This document shows positions 39,996-50,314 of a stretch of 64,000 bases of DNA, piece by piece. Source of the stretch: Ralstonia soli (GTDB lineage Bacteria; Pseudomonadota; Gammaproteobacteria; Burkholderiales; Burkholderiaceae). The stretch spans positions 372,001 to 436,000 of the forward strand of contig NZ_JAMXHT010000003.1 in assembly GCF_023955655.1 (NCBI RefSeq), given 5' to 3'. The notes under the pieces are model-generated. The model worked only from the letters and a program-made list of their open reading frames with translations, was not told where the DNA came from and did not search any database. How positions within the stretch are numbered: the stretch's first letter is position 1; each line of letters begins with the position of its first letter. The translations under genes were made by a program, and so were the position numbers.

Positions 39996-42665
39996 TTATG
40001 TCTCGATGCTGCCATCAGACTGCATATCGGCATCGGGGGCAGCTTCCGCTGCATCCGGACCCTCGGCCCCTTCCGCGCCCTCGGCGTCGGACTCCACCAC
40101 ACGTTGCAATCCGGACAGCTTGTTGCCCTCACCCACCGAGATGAGCGTGACGCCCTGCGTAGCGCGGCCCATTTCGCGGATCTCGTCCACACGCGTACGA
40201 ATCAGCACGCCGCCAGTCGTGATCAGCATGATTTCGTCTTCCGGCGCCACAAGCGCGGCGGCGACCACCTTGCCGTTCCGCTCGGTGGTCTGGATGGCGA
40301 TCATGCCCTTCGTGCCGCGGCCGTGGCGGGTGTACTCGGAGATCGGCGTGCGCTTGCCATAGCCGTTTTCGGTGGCGGTCAGCACGCTGCCAGCACCGCT
40401 CTGGGCACCTTCGCCCTCGGTTTCGGCGGGCGCGACCAGCATGGCGATCACCTGCTGGTTCTCTTCGAGATTCATGCCGCGAACGCCGCGCGCTTGGCGG
40501 CCCATCGGGCGCACATCGTTCTCATCGAAGCGCACTGCCTTACCGGCGTCGGAGAACAGCATCACGTCGTGCTGGCCATCGGTGATATCCGCACCAATGA
40601 GGAAGTCGCCCTCGTCTAGGTCCACGGCGATGATGCCGGCCTTGCGCGGGTTCGAGAACTCGGTGAGCGCTGTCTTCTTCACGGTACCCTTCGAGGTGGC
40701 CATAAAGACGAAATGCTGCTCGTCGAATTGCTTGACCGGCAGGATGACGTTGATCTTCTCGCCCGGCGACAGCGGGAACATGTTGACGATCGGGCGGCCG
40801 CGCGAGTTGCGGCTGCCTTGCGGCACCTCCCAGACCTTCAGCCAGTACAGCCGGCCGCGATTCGAGAAACACAGGATGTAATCGTGCGTGTTGGCGACAA
40901 ATAGCGTGTCGATCCAGTCGTCTTCCTTCGTTGCAGCCGCTTGCTTGCCACGCCCGCCGCGCTTCTGTGCGCGGTATTCGGAGATCGGCTGGCTCTTCAT
41001 ATAGCCGCTGTGGGACAGCGTCACCACCAGATCTTGCGGCGTAATGAGGTCTTCTGTATCCAACTCCGTGGCATTGTGCTCGATCTGCGAGCGACGCTCG
41101 TCGCCGAATTCCGCGCGGATCGCGGTGAGTTCCTCGACGATGATGGCAGTAATCCGTTCCGGACGTGCCAGGATATCCAGCAGGTCGGCGATCTGCGCCA
41201 TCACTTCGCGGTATTCCTGGACGATCTTGTCCTGCTCCAGCCCCGTGAGGCGTTGCAGGCGCATCTGCAGGATTTCCTGCGCTTGCGTGTCGGACAGTTT
41301 GTACAGGCCATCGCCCTGCATGCCGAATGCTGGCAACAACCCTTCCGGACGATACGCCGCGCCACCGCCCGAGGTTTCGCTCTCGGCACGAATAAGCATG
41401 TCGCGCACCAAGCCCGAATCCCAGCTACGGCTCATCAACTCTGCCTTGGCGACCGGCGGGGTCGGCGCGGCCTTGATGATGGCGATGAACTCGTCGATGT
41501 TGGCCAGCGCAACCGCCAAGCCTTCCAGGATGTGACCACGTTCGCGCGCCTTGCGCAGGTCGAACACGGTGCGACGCGTCACCACCTCGCGGCGGTGCAG
41601 CAGGAAGCACTCCAGCATCTGACGCAGGTTCAGCAGTCGCGGCTGGCCGTCGACCAGCGCCACCATGTTCATGCCGAACGTGTCCTGCAGCTGCGTATTC
41701 TTATAGAGGTTGTTGAGCACAACCTCCGGCACTTCGCCGCGCTTGAGTTCGATCACCACGCGCATGCCGGACTTGTCCGACTCGTCGCGGATATCAGAGA
41801 TGCCCTCGATGCGCTTCTCCGTCACCAACTCCGCGATGCGCTCGAGCAGCGTGCGCTTGTTAACTTGATAGGGCAGCTCGTCGACGATGATCGCTTGGCG
41901 TTGCCCGCGGTCGATATCTTCGAAGTGCGTCTTGGCGCGCATCACCACACGGCCGCGGCCAGTGCGATAGCCTTCGCGCACGCCCGAGATACCGTAGATG
42001 ATGCCGGCGGTCGGGAAATCCGGCGCGGGGATCAACTCGATCAGCTCATCCACGGTCGCATCCGGATTGCTCAGCAGATGCAGGCAACCGTCGACAATCT
42101 CGTTCAGGTTGTGCGGCGGAATGTTGGTCGCCATGCCGACCGCGATCCCAGACGAGCCGTTGACCAGCAGGTTCGGAATGCGCGCCGGCAGAACCGATGG
42201 CTCGCTTTCGCTGCCGTCGTAGTTCGGCTCGAAATTGACGGTTTCCTTGTCGAGGTCGGCCAACAGTTCGTGGGCGATCTTTGACAGGCGGATTTCGGTG
42301 TACCGCATGGCTGCGGCGTTATCGCCGTCGACTGAACCGAAGTTACCTTGGCCATCGACCAGCATGTAGCGCAGCGAAAAGTTCTGCGCCATCCGCACGA
42401 TGGTGTCGTATACAGCAGTGTCACCGTGAGGGTGATACTTACCGATCACATCGCCGACGATACGTGCGGACTTCTTATAGGGACGGTTCCAGTCGTTGTT
42501 CAGTTCGTGCATCGAATACAACGCACGACGATGTACCGGCTTGAGACCATCCCGCACATCCGGAAGGGCGCGGCCCACGATCACGCTCATCGCGTAAGCG
42601 AGGTACGAACTGCGCATTTCTTCTTCGAGCGATACCGGGAGTGTCTCTTTGGCGAATTGATCCAT
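39996..42665 (-). CDS. gyrA: DNA gyrase subunit A
   Basis: Type IIA topoisomerase cutting/religating subunit. 889 residues. The catalytic tyrosine is Tyr122 ([10 protein letters not shown]); the quinolone pocket reads [13 protein letters not shown] with Thr83 and Asp87, Thr83 being usual in this group. The C-terminal beta-pinwheel has the GyrA box QKRGGRGKQ. The acidic tail is Ala/Glu/Asp-rich. Start ATG 42665; the leader holds a 14-bp perfect palindrome. Confidence 0.98.
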   Translation of the reverse strand: MDQFAKETLPVSLEEEMRSSYLAYAMSVIVGRALPDVRDGLKPVHRRALYSMHELNNDWNRPYKKSARIVGDVIGKYHPHGDTAVYDTIVRMAQNFSLRYMLVDGQGNFGSVDGDNAAAMRYTEIRLSKIAHELLADLDKETVNFEPNYDGSESEPSVLPARIPNLLVNGSSGIAVGMATNIPPHNLNEIVDGCLHLLSNPDATVDELIELIPAPDFPTAGIIYGISGVREGYRTGRGRVVMRAKTHFEDIDRGQRQAIIVDELPYQVNKRTLLERIAELVTEKRIEGISDIRDESDKSGMRVVIELKRGEVPEVVLNNLYKNTQLQDTFGMNMVALVDGQPRLLNLRQMLECFLLHRREVVTRRTVFDLRKARERGHILEGLAVALANIDEFIAIIKAAPTPPVAKAELMSRSWDSGLVRDMLIRAESETSGGGAAYRPEGLLPAFGMQGDGLYKLSDTQAQEILQMRLQRLTGLEQDKIVQEYREVMAQIADLLDILARPERITAIIVEELTAIRAEFGDERRSQIEHNATELDTEDLITPQDLVVTLSHSGYMKSQPISEYRAQKRGGRGKQAAATKEDDWIDTLFVANTHDYILCFSNRGRLYWLKVWEVPQGSRNSRGRPIVNMFPLSPGEKINVILPVKQFDEQHFVFMATSKGTVKKTALTEFSNPRKAGIIAVDLDEGDFLIGADITDGQHDVMLFSDAGKAVRFDENDVRPMGRQARGVRGMNLEENQQVIAMLVAPAETEGEGAQSGAGSVLTATENGYGKRTPISEYTRHGRGTKGMIAIQTTERNGKVVAAALVAPEDEIMLITTGGVLIRTRVDEIREMGRATQGVTLISVGEGNKLSGLQRVVESDAEGAEGAEGPDAAEAAPDADMQSDGSIET

Positions 42666-42687
42666 TGGGCGAACGGTGGGAGGCCTC

Positions 42688-42701
42688 GTAGTGATCACTA
42701 C
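42688..42701. repeat. 14-bp perfect palindrome in the gyrA leader
   Basis: GTAGTGATCACTAC, 23 bp before the gyrA start. Either an operator or a small leader hairpin. Confidence 0.6.
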
Positions 42702-43002
42702 AAGGCACTGCGGTTGCGCGAATAACAGAACATTTTACCATGCCGCAAGCCCCCTCCCCCTCACCCCGACGAGCGACGCATCCTCAACCCCGGGCACGTT
42801 CCCTGCGAGGGCGACCAAAACTGTCGACCCAGTCCCCATAAGGGTTTGCGAGCCATTTACTGCCTTGTTGCGTACACACCACAAGGCCATGGTGCCCCGT
42901 TCGAATCGCTTATATTTGCTTTTTAGGAGTGCGTGCTTGTGGCACAATCCCCCAGCGAAGAGGCAGACATTGTTCGAAGTGGAGCCTTCACCACACCGAG
43001 AA

Positions 43003-43011
43003 TGTTATACT
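43003..43011 (+). promoter_or_regulatory. Extended -10 promoter of the OmpA-family gene
   Basis: TG-T-TATACT, an extended -10, with no clear -35. The predicted leader is about 70 nt, with AGGAG just before the ATG. Confidence 0.5.
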
Positions 43012-43086
43012 CCGAAGAATGTATGACTTGTTTTCGTCCCATCTGCTCGCAGTCTTCTGCGGTGATCTCATCCTGAGAGGAGAAAT

Positions 43087-43743
43087 ATGAAAAAATTTGC
43101 CAAGCTCGCGTTCGCTGCAGCTGCGGTAGCTCTGACTGCATCCGCTTACGCTCAGTCCGTGCCCTACGAAAAGAAGGCCGTCAACGACAACTGGGGTAAC
43201 GGCACGAGCGAGTGGGTCTGGAAGAACGGCACGAACGAACTGTGCTGGCGCAATGGCTTCTGGACGCCGGCAACTGCCAACGCACAGTGCGACGGCGCTC
43301 TGGCTCCGGCTGCTGCTCCGGCACCGGCTCCGGCTGCTCCGGCTGCTCCGGTCGTTTCGAGCGAGAAGGTCACCTTCGCCGCTGACACCCTGTTCGACTT
43401 CGACAAGGCTGTGCTGAAGCCGGAAGGCAAGGCCAAGCTGGACGACCTGGTCTCGAAGCTGAAGGGTATCAACCTGGAAGTCGTGATCGCCGTTGGCCAC
43501 ACCGACTCGTTCGGTTCGGACAAGTACAACGACCGCCTGTCGGTCCGTCGTGCTGAAGCCGTCAAGGGCTACCTGGTCAGCAAGGGCATCGAAGCCAACC
43601 GCGTCTACACGGAAGGCAAGGGCAAGCGCCAGCTGAAGGTTGATCCGAAGTCGTGCAAGGGCGCTCGCAAGGCACAAATCGCCTGCCAGCAACCGAACCG
43701 CCGCGTGGACGTCGAAGTGGTCGGCACCCGCAAGGCTCAGTAA
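43087..43743 (+). CDS. OmpA-family outer membrane protein
   Basis: 218 residues: signal peptide (KKFAKLAFAAAAVALTASAYA); a short N-terminal domain (about 22-78) with WVWKNGTNELCWRNGFWTP; an Ala/Pro hinge (about 80-97); then the peptidoglycan-binding OmpA-like domain with FDFDKAVLKPEGKAKLD, GHTDSFGSDKYNDRLSVRRA and QPNRRVDVEV. There is no eight-strand barrel, so this resembles short anchor proteins rather than E. coli OmpA. Strong ribosome-binding site (GAGAGGAG); likely highly expressed. Confidence 0.92.
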   Translation: MKKFAKLAFAAAAVALTASAYAQSVPYEKKAVNDNWGNGTSEWVWKNGTNELCWRNGFWTPATANAQCDGALAPAAAPAPAPAAPAAPVVSSEKVTFAADTLFDFDKAVLKPEGKAKLDDLVSKLKGINLEVVIAVGHTDSFGSDKYNDRLSVRRAEAVKGYLVSKGIEANRVYTEGKGKRQLKVDPKSCKGARKAQIACQQPNRRVDVEVVGTRKAQ

Positions 43744-43760
43744 TTCGGTTCTCACCGAGA

Positions 43761-43791
43761 AAAAGCCCAGCGAAAGCTGGGCTTTTTTTTT
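43761..43791 (+). terminator. Terminator of the OmpA-family gene
   Basis: Stem AGCCCAGC/GCTGGGCT, GAAA loop, then a long T-run, 18 bp after the stop. Confidence 0.93.
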
Positions 43792-43833
43792 CGTCTGTGC
43801 AACGGAATCGCCTGATCCCGCTGAACCGACAAT

Positions 43834-43868
43834 AAAAAAACGATGACGCCAATCGCGCCATCGTTTTT
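43834..43868 (-). terminator. Terminator of the glycine-zipper lipoprotein gene
   Basis: Stem AAAAACGATG/CATCGTTTTT around a GC-rich loop, with a T-run on the leftward strand. Confidence 0.8.
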
Positions 43869-43911
43869 CTTTGGGGCATTCACCGCCCCTCGCACGAGCC
43901 GCCTCCTCTTA

Positions 43912-44397
43912 TTAATAGGCAGGAGTCGCCTGGTCGTTGGCAACCATGGCGCGATCACCCACGCGCAGGTTGTTCGGGTTGCGTTGGGTGACCGTCGCGA
44001 CACGGCCATCATCCAGGCGCACGCTGACGCGGTACACCGTCTGGCCGCCCGCCCCGGCACGCTGCTCGACCTGGTTGCCGGCGTAAGCGCCGAGCGCTGC
44101 ACCACCAATGGTCGCCACCGTGTTGCCCGTACCGCCGCCGACCTGGTGTCCCAGGATACCGCCCGCCACACCGCCGATGATCGTGCCCAGAATACCTGGG
44201 CTATTGGCCGGTGCCTGGACGGGCTGGATCGATTCGACCCGGCCATAGAGCGCACCCGTCTGCTGCGGCTGACCGCCGTACGCCGGCGGCTGACCATACC
44301 CACCGTTGTAGCCGCCGCCGTAGCCCGGTGCCGCACAACCCGCCAGCACTGCCAAGCCTGCCACACCCAGTCCCGCCAAAATCTGTTTGGTTTTCAT
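43912..44397 (-). CDS. Glycine-zipper 2TM lipoprotein (SlyB-like)
   Basis: 161 residues. The lipobox LAVLAGC marks lipidation at about Cys21. A Gly/Tyr/Gln-rich stretch (GYGGGYNGGYGQPPAYGG) follows, then the glycine-zipper region TIIGGVAGGILGHQVGGGTGNTVATIGGAALGAYAGN, then a C-terminal beta domain (TVYRVSVRLDDGRVATV). Predicted outer-membrane lipoprotein like SlyB/PcP, linked elsewhere to envelope stability. Convergent with the OmpA-family gene. Confidence 0.9.
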   Translation of the reverse strand: MKTKQILAGLGVAGLAVLAGCAAPGYGGGYNGGYGQPPAYGGQPQQTGALYGRVESIQPVQAPANSPGILGTIIGGVAGGILGHQVGGGTGNTVATIGGAALGAYAGNQVEQRAGAGGQTVYRVSVRLDDGRVATVTQRNPNNLRVGDRAMVANDQATPAY

Positions 44398-44557
44398 CGA
44401 TCTCTCCTTGAGCGAAAGTGACTATTGGAGGAAACGCATGCGCGTTCGTTCACCTCTGTTTCAATGTGAAACCTTTTTGCGGGCCGTCTAATTTGGTCGA
44501 GGCGACGCTTTTTGGTACATTTCCTCACCTAGCCGTTATACCCAGGCGCAGCGCAAC

Positions 44558-45274
44558 ATGACTACCATTCACGCGAACGCCGATCCAGGCGAACTCGAAA
44601 AATTCAGCGAACTTGCCCACCGCTGGTGGGATCCGAACAGCGAGTTCAAACCCCTGCACGAAATCAACCCACTACGCCTCGGCTGGATCCAATCGATCGC
44701 GCCGCTGGCAGGTAAGCGCGTTGTCGATGTCGGCTGCGGTGGAGGCATCCTCTCAGAAAGCATGGCGCGTGCCGGGGCCAACGTCAAAGGCATCGATCTG
44801 TCGCGCAAAGCATTGCGCGTCGCCGATCTGCATGGCCTTGAAGCCGGCGTGGCAGTCGATTACGAGGAGATCGCTGCAGAAGCGCTCGCCGCGCGCGAGC
44901 CCGGCAGCTTTGATGTCGTAACTTGCATGGAGATGCTCGAACATGTGCCCGATCCGGCGTCAATTGTGCGCGCTTGCGCGACACTGGTGAAGCCGGGCGG
45001 CTATGTGTTCTTCTCGACCATCCACCGCAACGCTAAGGCCTACCTGCTGGCGGTCATCGGCGCGGAATACGTGTTGAACATGCTGCCGCGGGGCACACAC
45101 GATTACGCCAAGTTCATCCGCCCGTCAGAATTGGCCGGCTTTGTGCGCGCCGCCGGCCTCCAAGCCGAAGAGATGCGCGGACTCGAGTACAACCCGATCA
45201 CCGACCGCTACGCCCTCACCCAGGACACCAGCGTTAATTACCTGATGGCTACGCGCCGTCCGCCCCAGGCATGA
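44558..45274 (+). CDS. ubiG: Ubiquinone biosynthesis O-methyltransferase UbiG
   Basis: SAM-dependent methyltransferase for both O-methylations of ubiquinone. 238 residues: [26 protein letters not shown] is the UbiG N-terminus; [20 protein letters not shown] is SAM motif [17 protein letters not shown] is motif II. It overlaps gph by 4 bp. Confidence 0.97.
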   Translation: MTTIHANADPGELEKFSELAHRWWDPNSEFKPLHEINPLRLGWIQSIAPLAGKRVVDVGCGGGILSESMARAGANVKGIDLSRKALRVADLHGLEAGVAVDYEEIAAEALAAREPGSFDVVTCMEMLEHVPDPASIVRACATLVKPGGYVFFSTIHRNAKAYLLAVIGAEYVLNMLPRGTHDYAKFIRPSELAGFVRAAGLQAEEMRGLEYNPITDRYALTQDTSVNYLMATRRPPQA

Positions 45275-45960
45275 TGACCGGCCGGTTTCCCGATCCGCTG
45301 GGCGCGGTGCTGTTCGATTTGGACGGCACGCTGGCGGACACGGCGCCTGACCTCGCCGCCGCAGCCAACAAAGTGCGCACCGACCGCGGCCTCGCCCCCC
45401 TGGCCTACGAGGCGCTGCGCCCTGTCGCTTCGCACGGCGCGCGGGGCTTGATTGGCGTGGCCTTCGGCGTCGGGCCCGAAGATGCGGAATTCGAACCGCT
45501 GCGGCTGGCCTTCCTCGCGAACTACGAGGCGGAAATCTGCGTACGTACACGGTTGTTCCCCGGAATGGGCGACGTGCTGGCCGAACTGGGTCGCGCGGGT
45601 ATCCCGTGGGGGATCGTCACCAACAAATCGGGCCGGCTGACGGTGCCGCTGGTCGCGCAACTGACGTTTCCGGTGCCGCCGGCCTGCGTCGTGGCGGGTG
45701 ACACCACGCCGCACGCCAAGCCTCACCCCGCCCCGCTGCTCCACGCAGCCCAGTCGATCGGCGTCGAGGCACGGCAGATCGTCTACGTGGGCGACGACCT
45801 GCGCGACATCGAAGCCGGCCGCGCCGCCGGCATGCCTACCATTGCCGCCAGTTACGGCTATTGTGGTAATGGGCCGCAGCCTGCGGAATGGCGTGCCGAC
45901 GCGCTGATCGCCAGCGCCGCCGAGCTGATCCCGCTGCTGCTCGAATCACAACGCGCCTGA
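45271..45960 (+). CDS. gph: Phosphoglycolate phosphatase-type HAD hydrolase
   Basis: 229 residues: [20 protein letters not shown] (nucleophile Asp), WGIVTNKSG (motif II), [12 protein letters not shown] (Lys motif) and [20 protein letters not shown] (acidic motif). Dephosphorylates 2-phosphoglycolate; the pairing with ubiG is common in proteobacteria. Two adjacent ATGs (45271, 45274) are possible starts. Confidence 0.92.
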   Translation: MMTGRFPDPLGAVLFDLDGTLADTAPDLAAAANKVRTDRGLAPLAYEALRPVASHGARGLIGVAFGVGPEDAEFEPLRLAFLANYEAEICVRTRLFPGMGDVLAELGRAGIPWGIVTNKSGRLTVPLVAQLTFPVPPACVVAGDTTPHAKPHPAPLLHAAQSIGVEARQIVYVGDDLRDIEAGRAAGMPTIAASYGYCGNGPQPAEWRADALIASAAELIPLLLESQRA

Positions 45961-46072
45961 GCGCGACTCCCGGGCGAATGCCCAGCACCTTTCCGGACCG
46001 CCGCCTCCCCACGGGACGCGGCGGTCGACCGACTGACGAAGTACGCCACGCCGTGGCCGGACCGACACCAGC

Positions 46073-49000
46073 ATGAGCACCTCACCCGATTCGCATCCTG
46101 ATTTGCAATCGAATTCCAACGGCTGGCGTGCGCGGCTGGACCGCGTGCGCCGCACCGCCGGATGGCAACGCGCCGCGCAGGTCGGCACCTCGCGGCGCAC
46201 CAGGCGCATCGGGCTGGGCGTGCTGATCTTCCTGGTGGTGTTCGGGCTACTGGGTATCTTCGGCGGGCCGCCGCTGCTGCACCATCTGGCGCAAACACAA
46301 CTGAGCAAGTTGATTGACCGCCCCGTTTCGGTCGGCAAGATCCGCATCAACCCATACACGCTGCGGCTTGATGTGGACCAGCTCCACATCGCCGAGCGCG
46401 ACGGCAAGACGCCGTTCGTCGACGTCGGCCACCTGCACGTGAACGCGTCGTGGAGCTCCATCTTCCGCCGCGCGCCCGTCATTGAAGAGCTGAGCATCGA
46501 TGCGCCGCGCGTACGTATCGTGCGCACTGCCGAGCAGCGCTTCAACTTCTCCGACATCGTCGACAAGCTGACCCAGCCCGAGAATCCGCCGAAGCCCAAA
46601 TCCGCCGAGCCGGCGAGGTTCGTCTTCGCCAACCTGCAGCTCACCAACGGCGCGATCGATTTCGTCGATCAGCCACTCGGTACGCAGCACACGGTGGATG
46701 GCCTGCAGATCGGCGTGCCCTTCGTGGCAAGCCTTCCGGCTGACGTGAACATCTTCGTGCAGCCGCTGTTGGCGGCGCGCATTGACGGCGCCCCACTGCA
46801 TTTCGCGGGCAAGACCAAGCCGTTTGCGGATTCGCTGGAATCGAACCTGAACATCAAGATCGACGGCCTGGATCTCCCGCGCTACCTCGGTTACGTGCCC
46901 GGCCCGCTGCCGGTGGCCGTGCCGCAAGGCAAGCTGACGACCGACCTGACGATCGACTTCCAGAAGCCCAAGAGCGGCGCGCCGGTACTGCGCGTGCACG
47001 GCACCGCCGGCCTCGACAACCTGGAAGTGACCGACGCCCAGAAAGCGCCCCTGGTGGCGGCCAAGCAAGTGCGCGCGGCACTCTCTGACGTGCGCCCGCT
47101 CGACAACGTATTCCACCTCGATGCGCTGACGCTCGATGGCGTGCGCGTTGATGCCACGCGCGGTGCCGATGGTGGGATCAACTTCGCGCAACTCGGCGGC
47201 AAACCCACGCCCGCCGAAGCGAAGCCTGCCAAGCCCGAAGCTGCCCCGGCTGCCAAACCGAAGCCGCTGGATGTGATGGTCGGCAAGCTGCAGCTAGCGA
47301 ACAGCATCGTCCACTGGCGCGATGCCACCACCCAGCCCGCTGCGGACCTGATGCTGGAAGACCTGCACGGCGAGATCGCCGTACGCACGCTCGGCGGCCC
47401 GACAACGCTCGACGTGGGGGCCAAGCTGGCACAAGGCGGCACGCTCCAAGTCAAGGGCAACACCTTGCTGGAGAAGAACACCGGCGAGCTGGAGCTGAAG
47501 TTGGATGGCATGAAGCTAGCGGGCATCGGCCCGTATCTGCGCCAGGCCGGTGCGCCGCAGTTGCAGAACGGTGCGCTCTCGGTCGACGGCAAGGTCGCGC
47601 TCGACTTCGGCCCGGACAAGTTCAACGTGCGTGCGGAGCCGCTGACCGCCAGTGTGGCCGACCTGTCGATGGCGCCCGCCACCCGCAAGGACGCTGCACT
47701 GCGCGCCAAGCTGCTGCGCGCCGACGTGAAGAGCTTCGACCTGGCCGCACGCACCCTCGCCTTGAATGAAGTGCGTGCCGACGGCCTGCAGCTTGACGCG
47801 CTGCGCAAGAAGGACGGCACCACCACGTTGACGCTGCTCGACAGCGCGCATCCAGAGACAGCCAAATCGGCGGCACCTGCCAAGGCCAAATCCAACGCGC
47901 CGGCCGAAAAGCCCTGGGCCGTGACCGTGCAGACGCTGAAGCTGGACAACAGCGCCGTCGGTTTTGAAGACCAGACCAACGCACGCCCGGTGAAGGTGCG
48001 CGTCGAGCCGCTGAACGTGGTCGTACAGAACGCCTCGACCGATCTCGGCAAGCCGGTCAACGTGCAGATCGGCGCGGGGCTGGGCGCCAAGGGCAAGCTC
48101 GACGTGCGCGGCGACGTGGTGCCGCAACCGCTCAAGGCGGATCTGAAGGTGAGCTCGCAGAACCTGTCGCTGGCGGGGTTCGATCCGTATCTGGACAAGT
48201 CGCTCAACGCCGCCATCACCAGCGCGCTGCTGACGATGGACGGCCGCCTGGTGCTCAACCAGGGCAAAGCGCTGACGGTCAACTACCAGGGCAACGCCAC
48301 GCTGGGCAACGTGCGCCTGCAAGACCGCGTGACCTCGGACGATTTCCTGCGTTGGCGCTCGCTCGCGCTCAACCGCATCCAGGCTAACTACGACGGCAAC
48401 ACGCCCCACGTGCGCGTGGGTGCAGTGGCACTCTCGACGTTCTATGCGCGGATCATCATCAACCCCAACGGCCGTCTGAACCTGCAGGACATCCGCGTGC
48501 AGCCGGAGGAAGAGCGGCGCTCGCTCACACAGTCCGAACCGACGTCGGCTTCCACACCTGCCGCTGCGCCCGCAGCCGCGGCCGCGCCGGCAGGCACGCC
48601 GGCCTCGGCCGTTGTCTCCGCGCCACCCGCGCCCAAGGCCGGCGGCGCAGACTTGCGCATCGACGCCATCACGCTGCAGGACGGCAACATCCGCTTCACC
48701 GACAACTTCGTCAAGCCAAACTACACCGCCAACCTGACCGCCATCGGCGGCTCGATCGGCACCATCAGCACCGCGGTCAACCAGACGCCCGCCGACGTAA
48801 CGCTGCGTGGCAGTGTCGACGGCACGGCCCCGGTGGACATTCACGGCAAGGTCAACCCGCTCGCGCCCACGGCCTTTGTGGACCTGACCGCCAAGGCCGA
48901 CGGCGTGGAGTTGACCAACCTCACGCCTTACTCCGCCAAGTACGCCGGCTACCCGATCACCAAGGGCAAGCTGACGATGGACCTGCACTACCTGCTCGAC

Positions 49001-49828
49001 CAGGGCAAACTCACGGCCGACAACCATATCTTCATCGACCAGCTCACCTTTGGCGACCGCGTGGAGAGCAAGGACGCGACCAACCTGCCGGTGCGCCTGG
49101 CGGTGGCGCTGCTCAAAAACTCGCGCGGCGAAATCGACGTGCGCGTGCCGGTGTCGGGTTCGCTCGATGATCCGCAGTTCAGCATCGGCGGCGTGATCCT
49201 GCGCGCGTTCGTCAACCTGATCGCGCGTGCGGTGACGGCGCCGTTCTCATTGCTCGCCAGCGCCTTCGGCGGCAGCGGCGGCGAAGAACTCGGCTACATC
49301 GAGTTCGACCCAGGTACCGCGACCATCAGCCAGGCATCGGTCGCCAAGATGGACAAGCTGGCCACCGCGCTCAAGGATCGCCCGGCGCTGAAGGTCGACA
49401 TCGTTGGCCGCGTCGACCCCGAATTCGACCGCGACGGCCTGCGCCGCGAAGCCGTCAACCGCCAGATCCGCGAACAGAAGCTCAAGGACGCCGGTGACGC
49501 CGCCGAGGCCGACACCAGCGTCACGCCGGAAGAGCAAAACAAGTACCTTGAACGCGCCTACAAGGCCGCCAAGTTCCCGAAGCCGCGCAACATGATCGGC
49601 TTGGCGAAATCTCTGCCGCCGGAAGAAATGCGCAAGTTGATGGAAACCAACGTGCAGGTGACCGATGCGGACCTGCGCGAACTCGCCCAGCGCCGCGCCA
49701 ACGCCGTGCATGTGGCGCTGGCCGAACGTGTGGAACCGGGGCGTCTCTTCGTGGTGGCGCCCAAGCTCAACGCCGAGGGCATCAAGGACAAGGGCAAGAC
49801 CACACGGGTTGATTTCGCGCTGAAGTAG
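46073..49828 (+). CDS. Large DUF748/AsmA-like envelope protein
   Basis: 1251 residues. An N-terminal membrane anchor (RIGLGVLIFLVVFGLLGIFGG, about residues 43-63) is followed by a long repetitive beta-rich region with DUF748 character (FVFANLQLTNGAIDFVDQPL; LTPYSAKYAGYPITKGKLTMDL; QFSIGGVILRAFVNLI). It resembles AsmA-like proteins, some of which move lipids across the periplasm. The last part (VKVDIVGRVDPEFDRDGLRREAVNRQ) resembles an OmpA-type C-terminal module. Low-complexity Ala/Pro linkers near 380 and 830. Exact role unknown. Confidence 0.85.
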   Translation: MSTSPDSHPDLQSNSNGWRARLDRVRRTAGWQRAAQVGTSRRTRRIGLGVLIFLVVFGLLGIFGGPPLLHHLAQTQLSKLIDRPVSVGKIRINPYTLRLDVDQLHIAERDGKTPFVDVGHLHVNASWSSIFRRAPVIEELSIDAPRVRIVRTAEQRFNFSDIVDKLTQPENPPKPKSAEPARFVFANLQLTNGAIDFVDQPLGTQHTVDGLQIGVPFVASLPADVNIFVQPLLAARIDGAPLHFAGKTKPFADSLESNLNIKIDGLDLPRYLGYVPGPLPVAVPQGKLTTDLTIDFQKPKSGAPVLRVHGTAGLDNLEVTDAQKAPLVAAKQVRAALSDVRPLDNVFHLDALTLDGVRVDATRGADGGINFAQLGGKPTPAEAKPAKPEAAPAAKPKPLDVMVGKLQLANSIVHWRDATTQPAADLMLEDLHGEIAVRTLGGPTTLDVGAKLAQGGTLQVKGNTLLEKNTGELELKLDGMKLAGIGPYLRQAGAPQLQNGALSVDGKVALDFGPDKFNVRAEPLTASVADLSMAPATRKDAALRAKLLRADVKSFDLAARTLALNEVRADGLQLDALRKKDGTTTLTLLDSAHPETAKSAAPAKAKSNAPAEKPWAVTVQTLKLDNSAVGFEDQTNARPVKVRVEPLNVVVQNASTDLGKPVNVQIGAGLGAKGKLDVRGDVVPQPLKADLKVSSQNLSLAGFDPYLDKSLNAAITSALLTMDGRLVLNQGKALTVNYQGNATLGNVRLQDRVTSDDFLRWRSLALNRIQANYDGNTPHVRVGAVALSTFYARIIINPNGRLNLQDIRVQPEEERRSLTQSEPTSASTPAAAPAAAAAPAGTPASAVVSAPPAPKAGGADLRIDAITLQDGNIRFTDNFVKPNYTANLTAIGGSIGTISTAVNQTPADVTLRGSVDGTAPVDIHGKVNPLAPTAFVDLTAKADGVELTNLTPYSAKYAGYPITKGKLTMDLHYLLDQGKLTADNHIFIDQLTFGDRVESKDATNLPVRLAVALLKNSRGEIDVRVPVSGSLDDPQFSIGGVILRAFVNLIARAVTAPFSLLASAFGGSGGEELGYIEFDPGTATISQASVAKMDKLATALKDRPALKVDIVGRVDPEFDRDGLRREAVNRQIREQKLKDAGDAAEADTSVTPEEQNKYLERAYKAAKFPKPRNMIGLAKSLPPEEMRKLMETNVQVTDADLRELAQRRANAVHVALAERVEPGRLFVVAPKLNAEGIKDKGKTTRVDFALK

Positions 49829-49836
49829 CCCATCTA

Positions 49837-49845
49837 TGGGATAAT
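49837..49845 (+). promoter_or_regulatory. Extended -10 of ssrA
   Basis: TG-G-GATAAT, 15 bp before the mature tmRNA 5' end, just after the DUF748 stop. No clear -35. Confidence 0.5.
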
Positions 49846-49859
49846 CGATCTTCTTCTCT

Positions 49860-50217
49860 GGGGCCGACCTGGTTTCGACGTGGGTTGCGAAGCAGTGGAG
49901 GGCATACCGAGGACCCGTCACCTCGTTAATCAATGGGAATGCAATAACTGCTAACGACGAACGTTACGCACTGGCAGCCTAAGGGCCGCCGTCCTCGCAC
50001 TGGCTCGCTGACGGGCTAGGGTCGCAAGACTAGCGAGGTCATTTACGTCAGATAAGCTTCAGGTGAGTCACGGGCCTGGAGACGAAAACCTAGTGAATCG
50101 CCGTCGTAGAGCGTGTTCGTCCGCGATGCGGCGGTTAAATCAAATGACAGAACTAAGTATGTAGAACTCTCTGTGGAGGGCTTGCGGACGCGGGTTCGAT
50201 TCCCGCCGGCTCCACCA
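49860..50217 (+). ncRNA. ssrA: Transfer-messenger RNA (tmRNA)
   Basis: Rescues stalled ribosomes and tags the nascent chain for proteolysis. The 5' GGGGCCG pairs with CGGCTCC before the encoded CCA, forming the acceptor stem; GGTTCGATTC is the T-loop. The tag frame at 49950-49982 encodes ANDERYALAA followed by a stop. About 358 nt. The last 17 nt are duplicated at 56881-56897, and a tyrosine recombinase gene follows 98 bp on: the 3' end is the attachment site of an integrated element, which leaves the tmRNA intact. Confidence 0.98.
50201..50217 (+). repeat. attL core: 17-bp repeat at the ssrA 3' end
   Basis: TCCCGCCGGCTCCACCA, identical to 56881-56897. It covers the tmRNA 3' acceptor arm and CCA, a common target for tyrosine recombinases. 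Confidence 0.92.
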
Positions 50218-50282
50218 TCACCTTCCCTCGAAGCATTGAGGGACAAGCAGTAACGGTCATTTGCGCGTTCGGTTTTGGGTAT

Positions 50283-50304
50283 GTGTCCCAAATGGGTGTC
50301 CCAA
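50283..50304 (+). repeat. Two direct copies of GTGTCCCAA, candidate integrase arm sites
   Basis: Copies at 50283-50291 and 50296-50304, 13 bp apart, just inside the left border and before the integrase ATG. A third copy lies near the right border at 56788-56796. Confidence 0.5.
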
Positions 50305-50314
50305 CCGAACGTCA

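Larger units (their letters stand above)
42666..43086. other. Divergent intergenic region gyrA/ompA
   Basis: 421 bp without a supportable gene. It holds a perfect palindrome GTAGTGATCACTAC (42688-42701) in the probable gyrA leader, and an extended -10 for the OmpA-family gene at 43003-43011. I could not assign a convincing gyrA promoter. Confidence 0.6.

Noticed and set aside
42400-42440. GyrA Thr83 as a quinolone-resistance change
   Set aside because: Thr at this position is normal in this group; Asp87 is unchanged.
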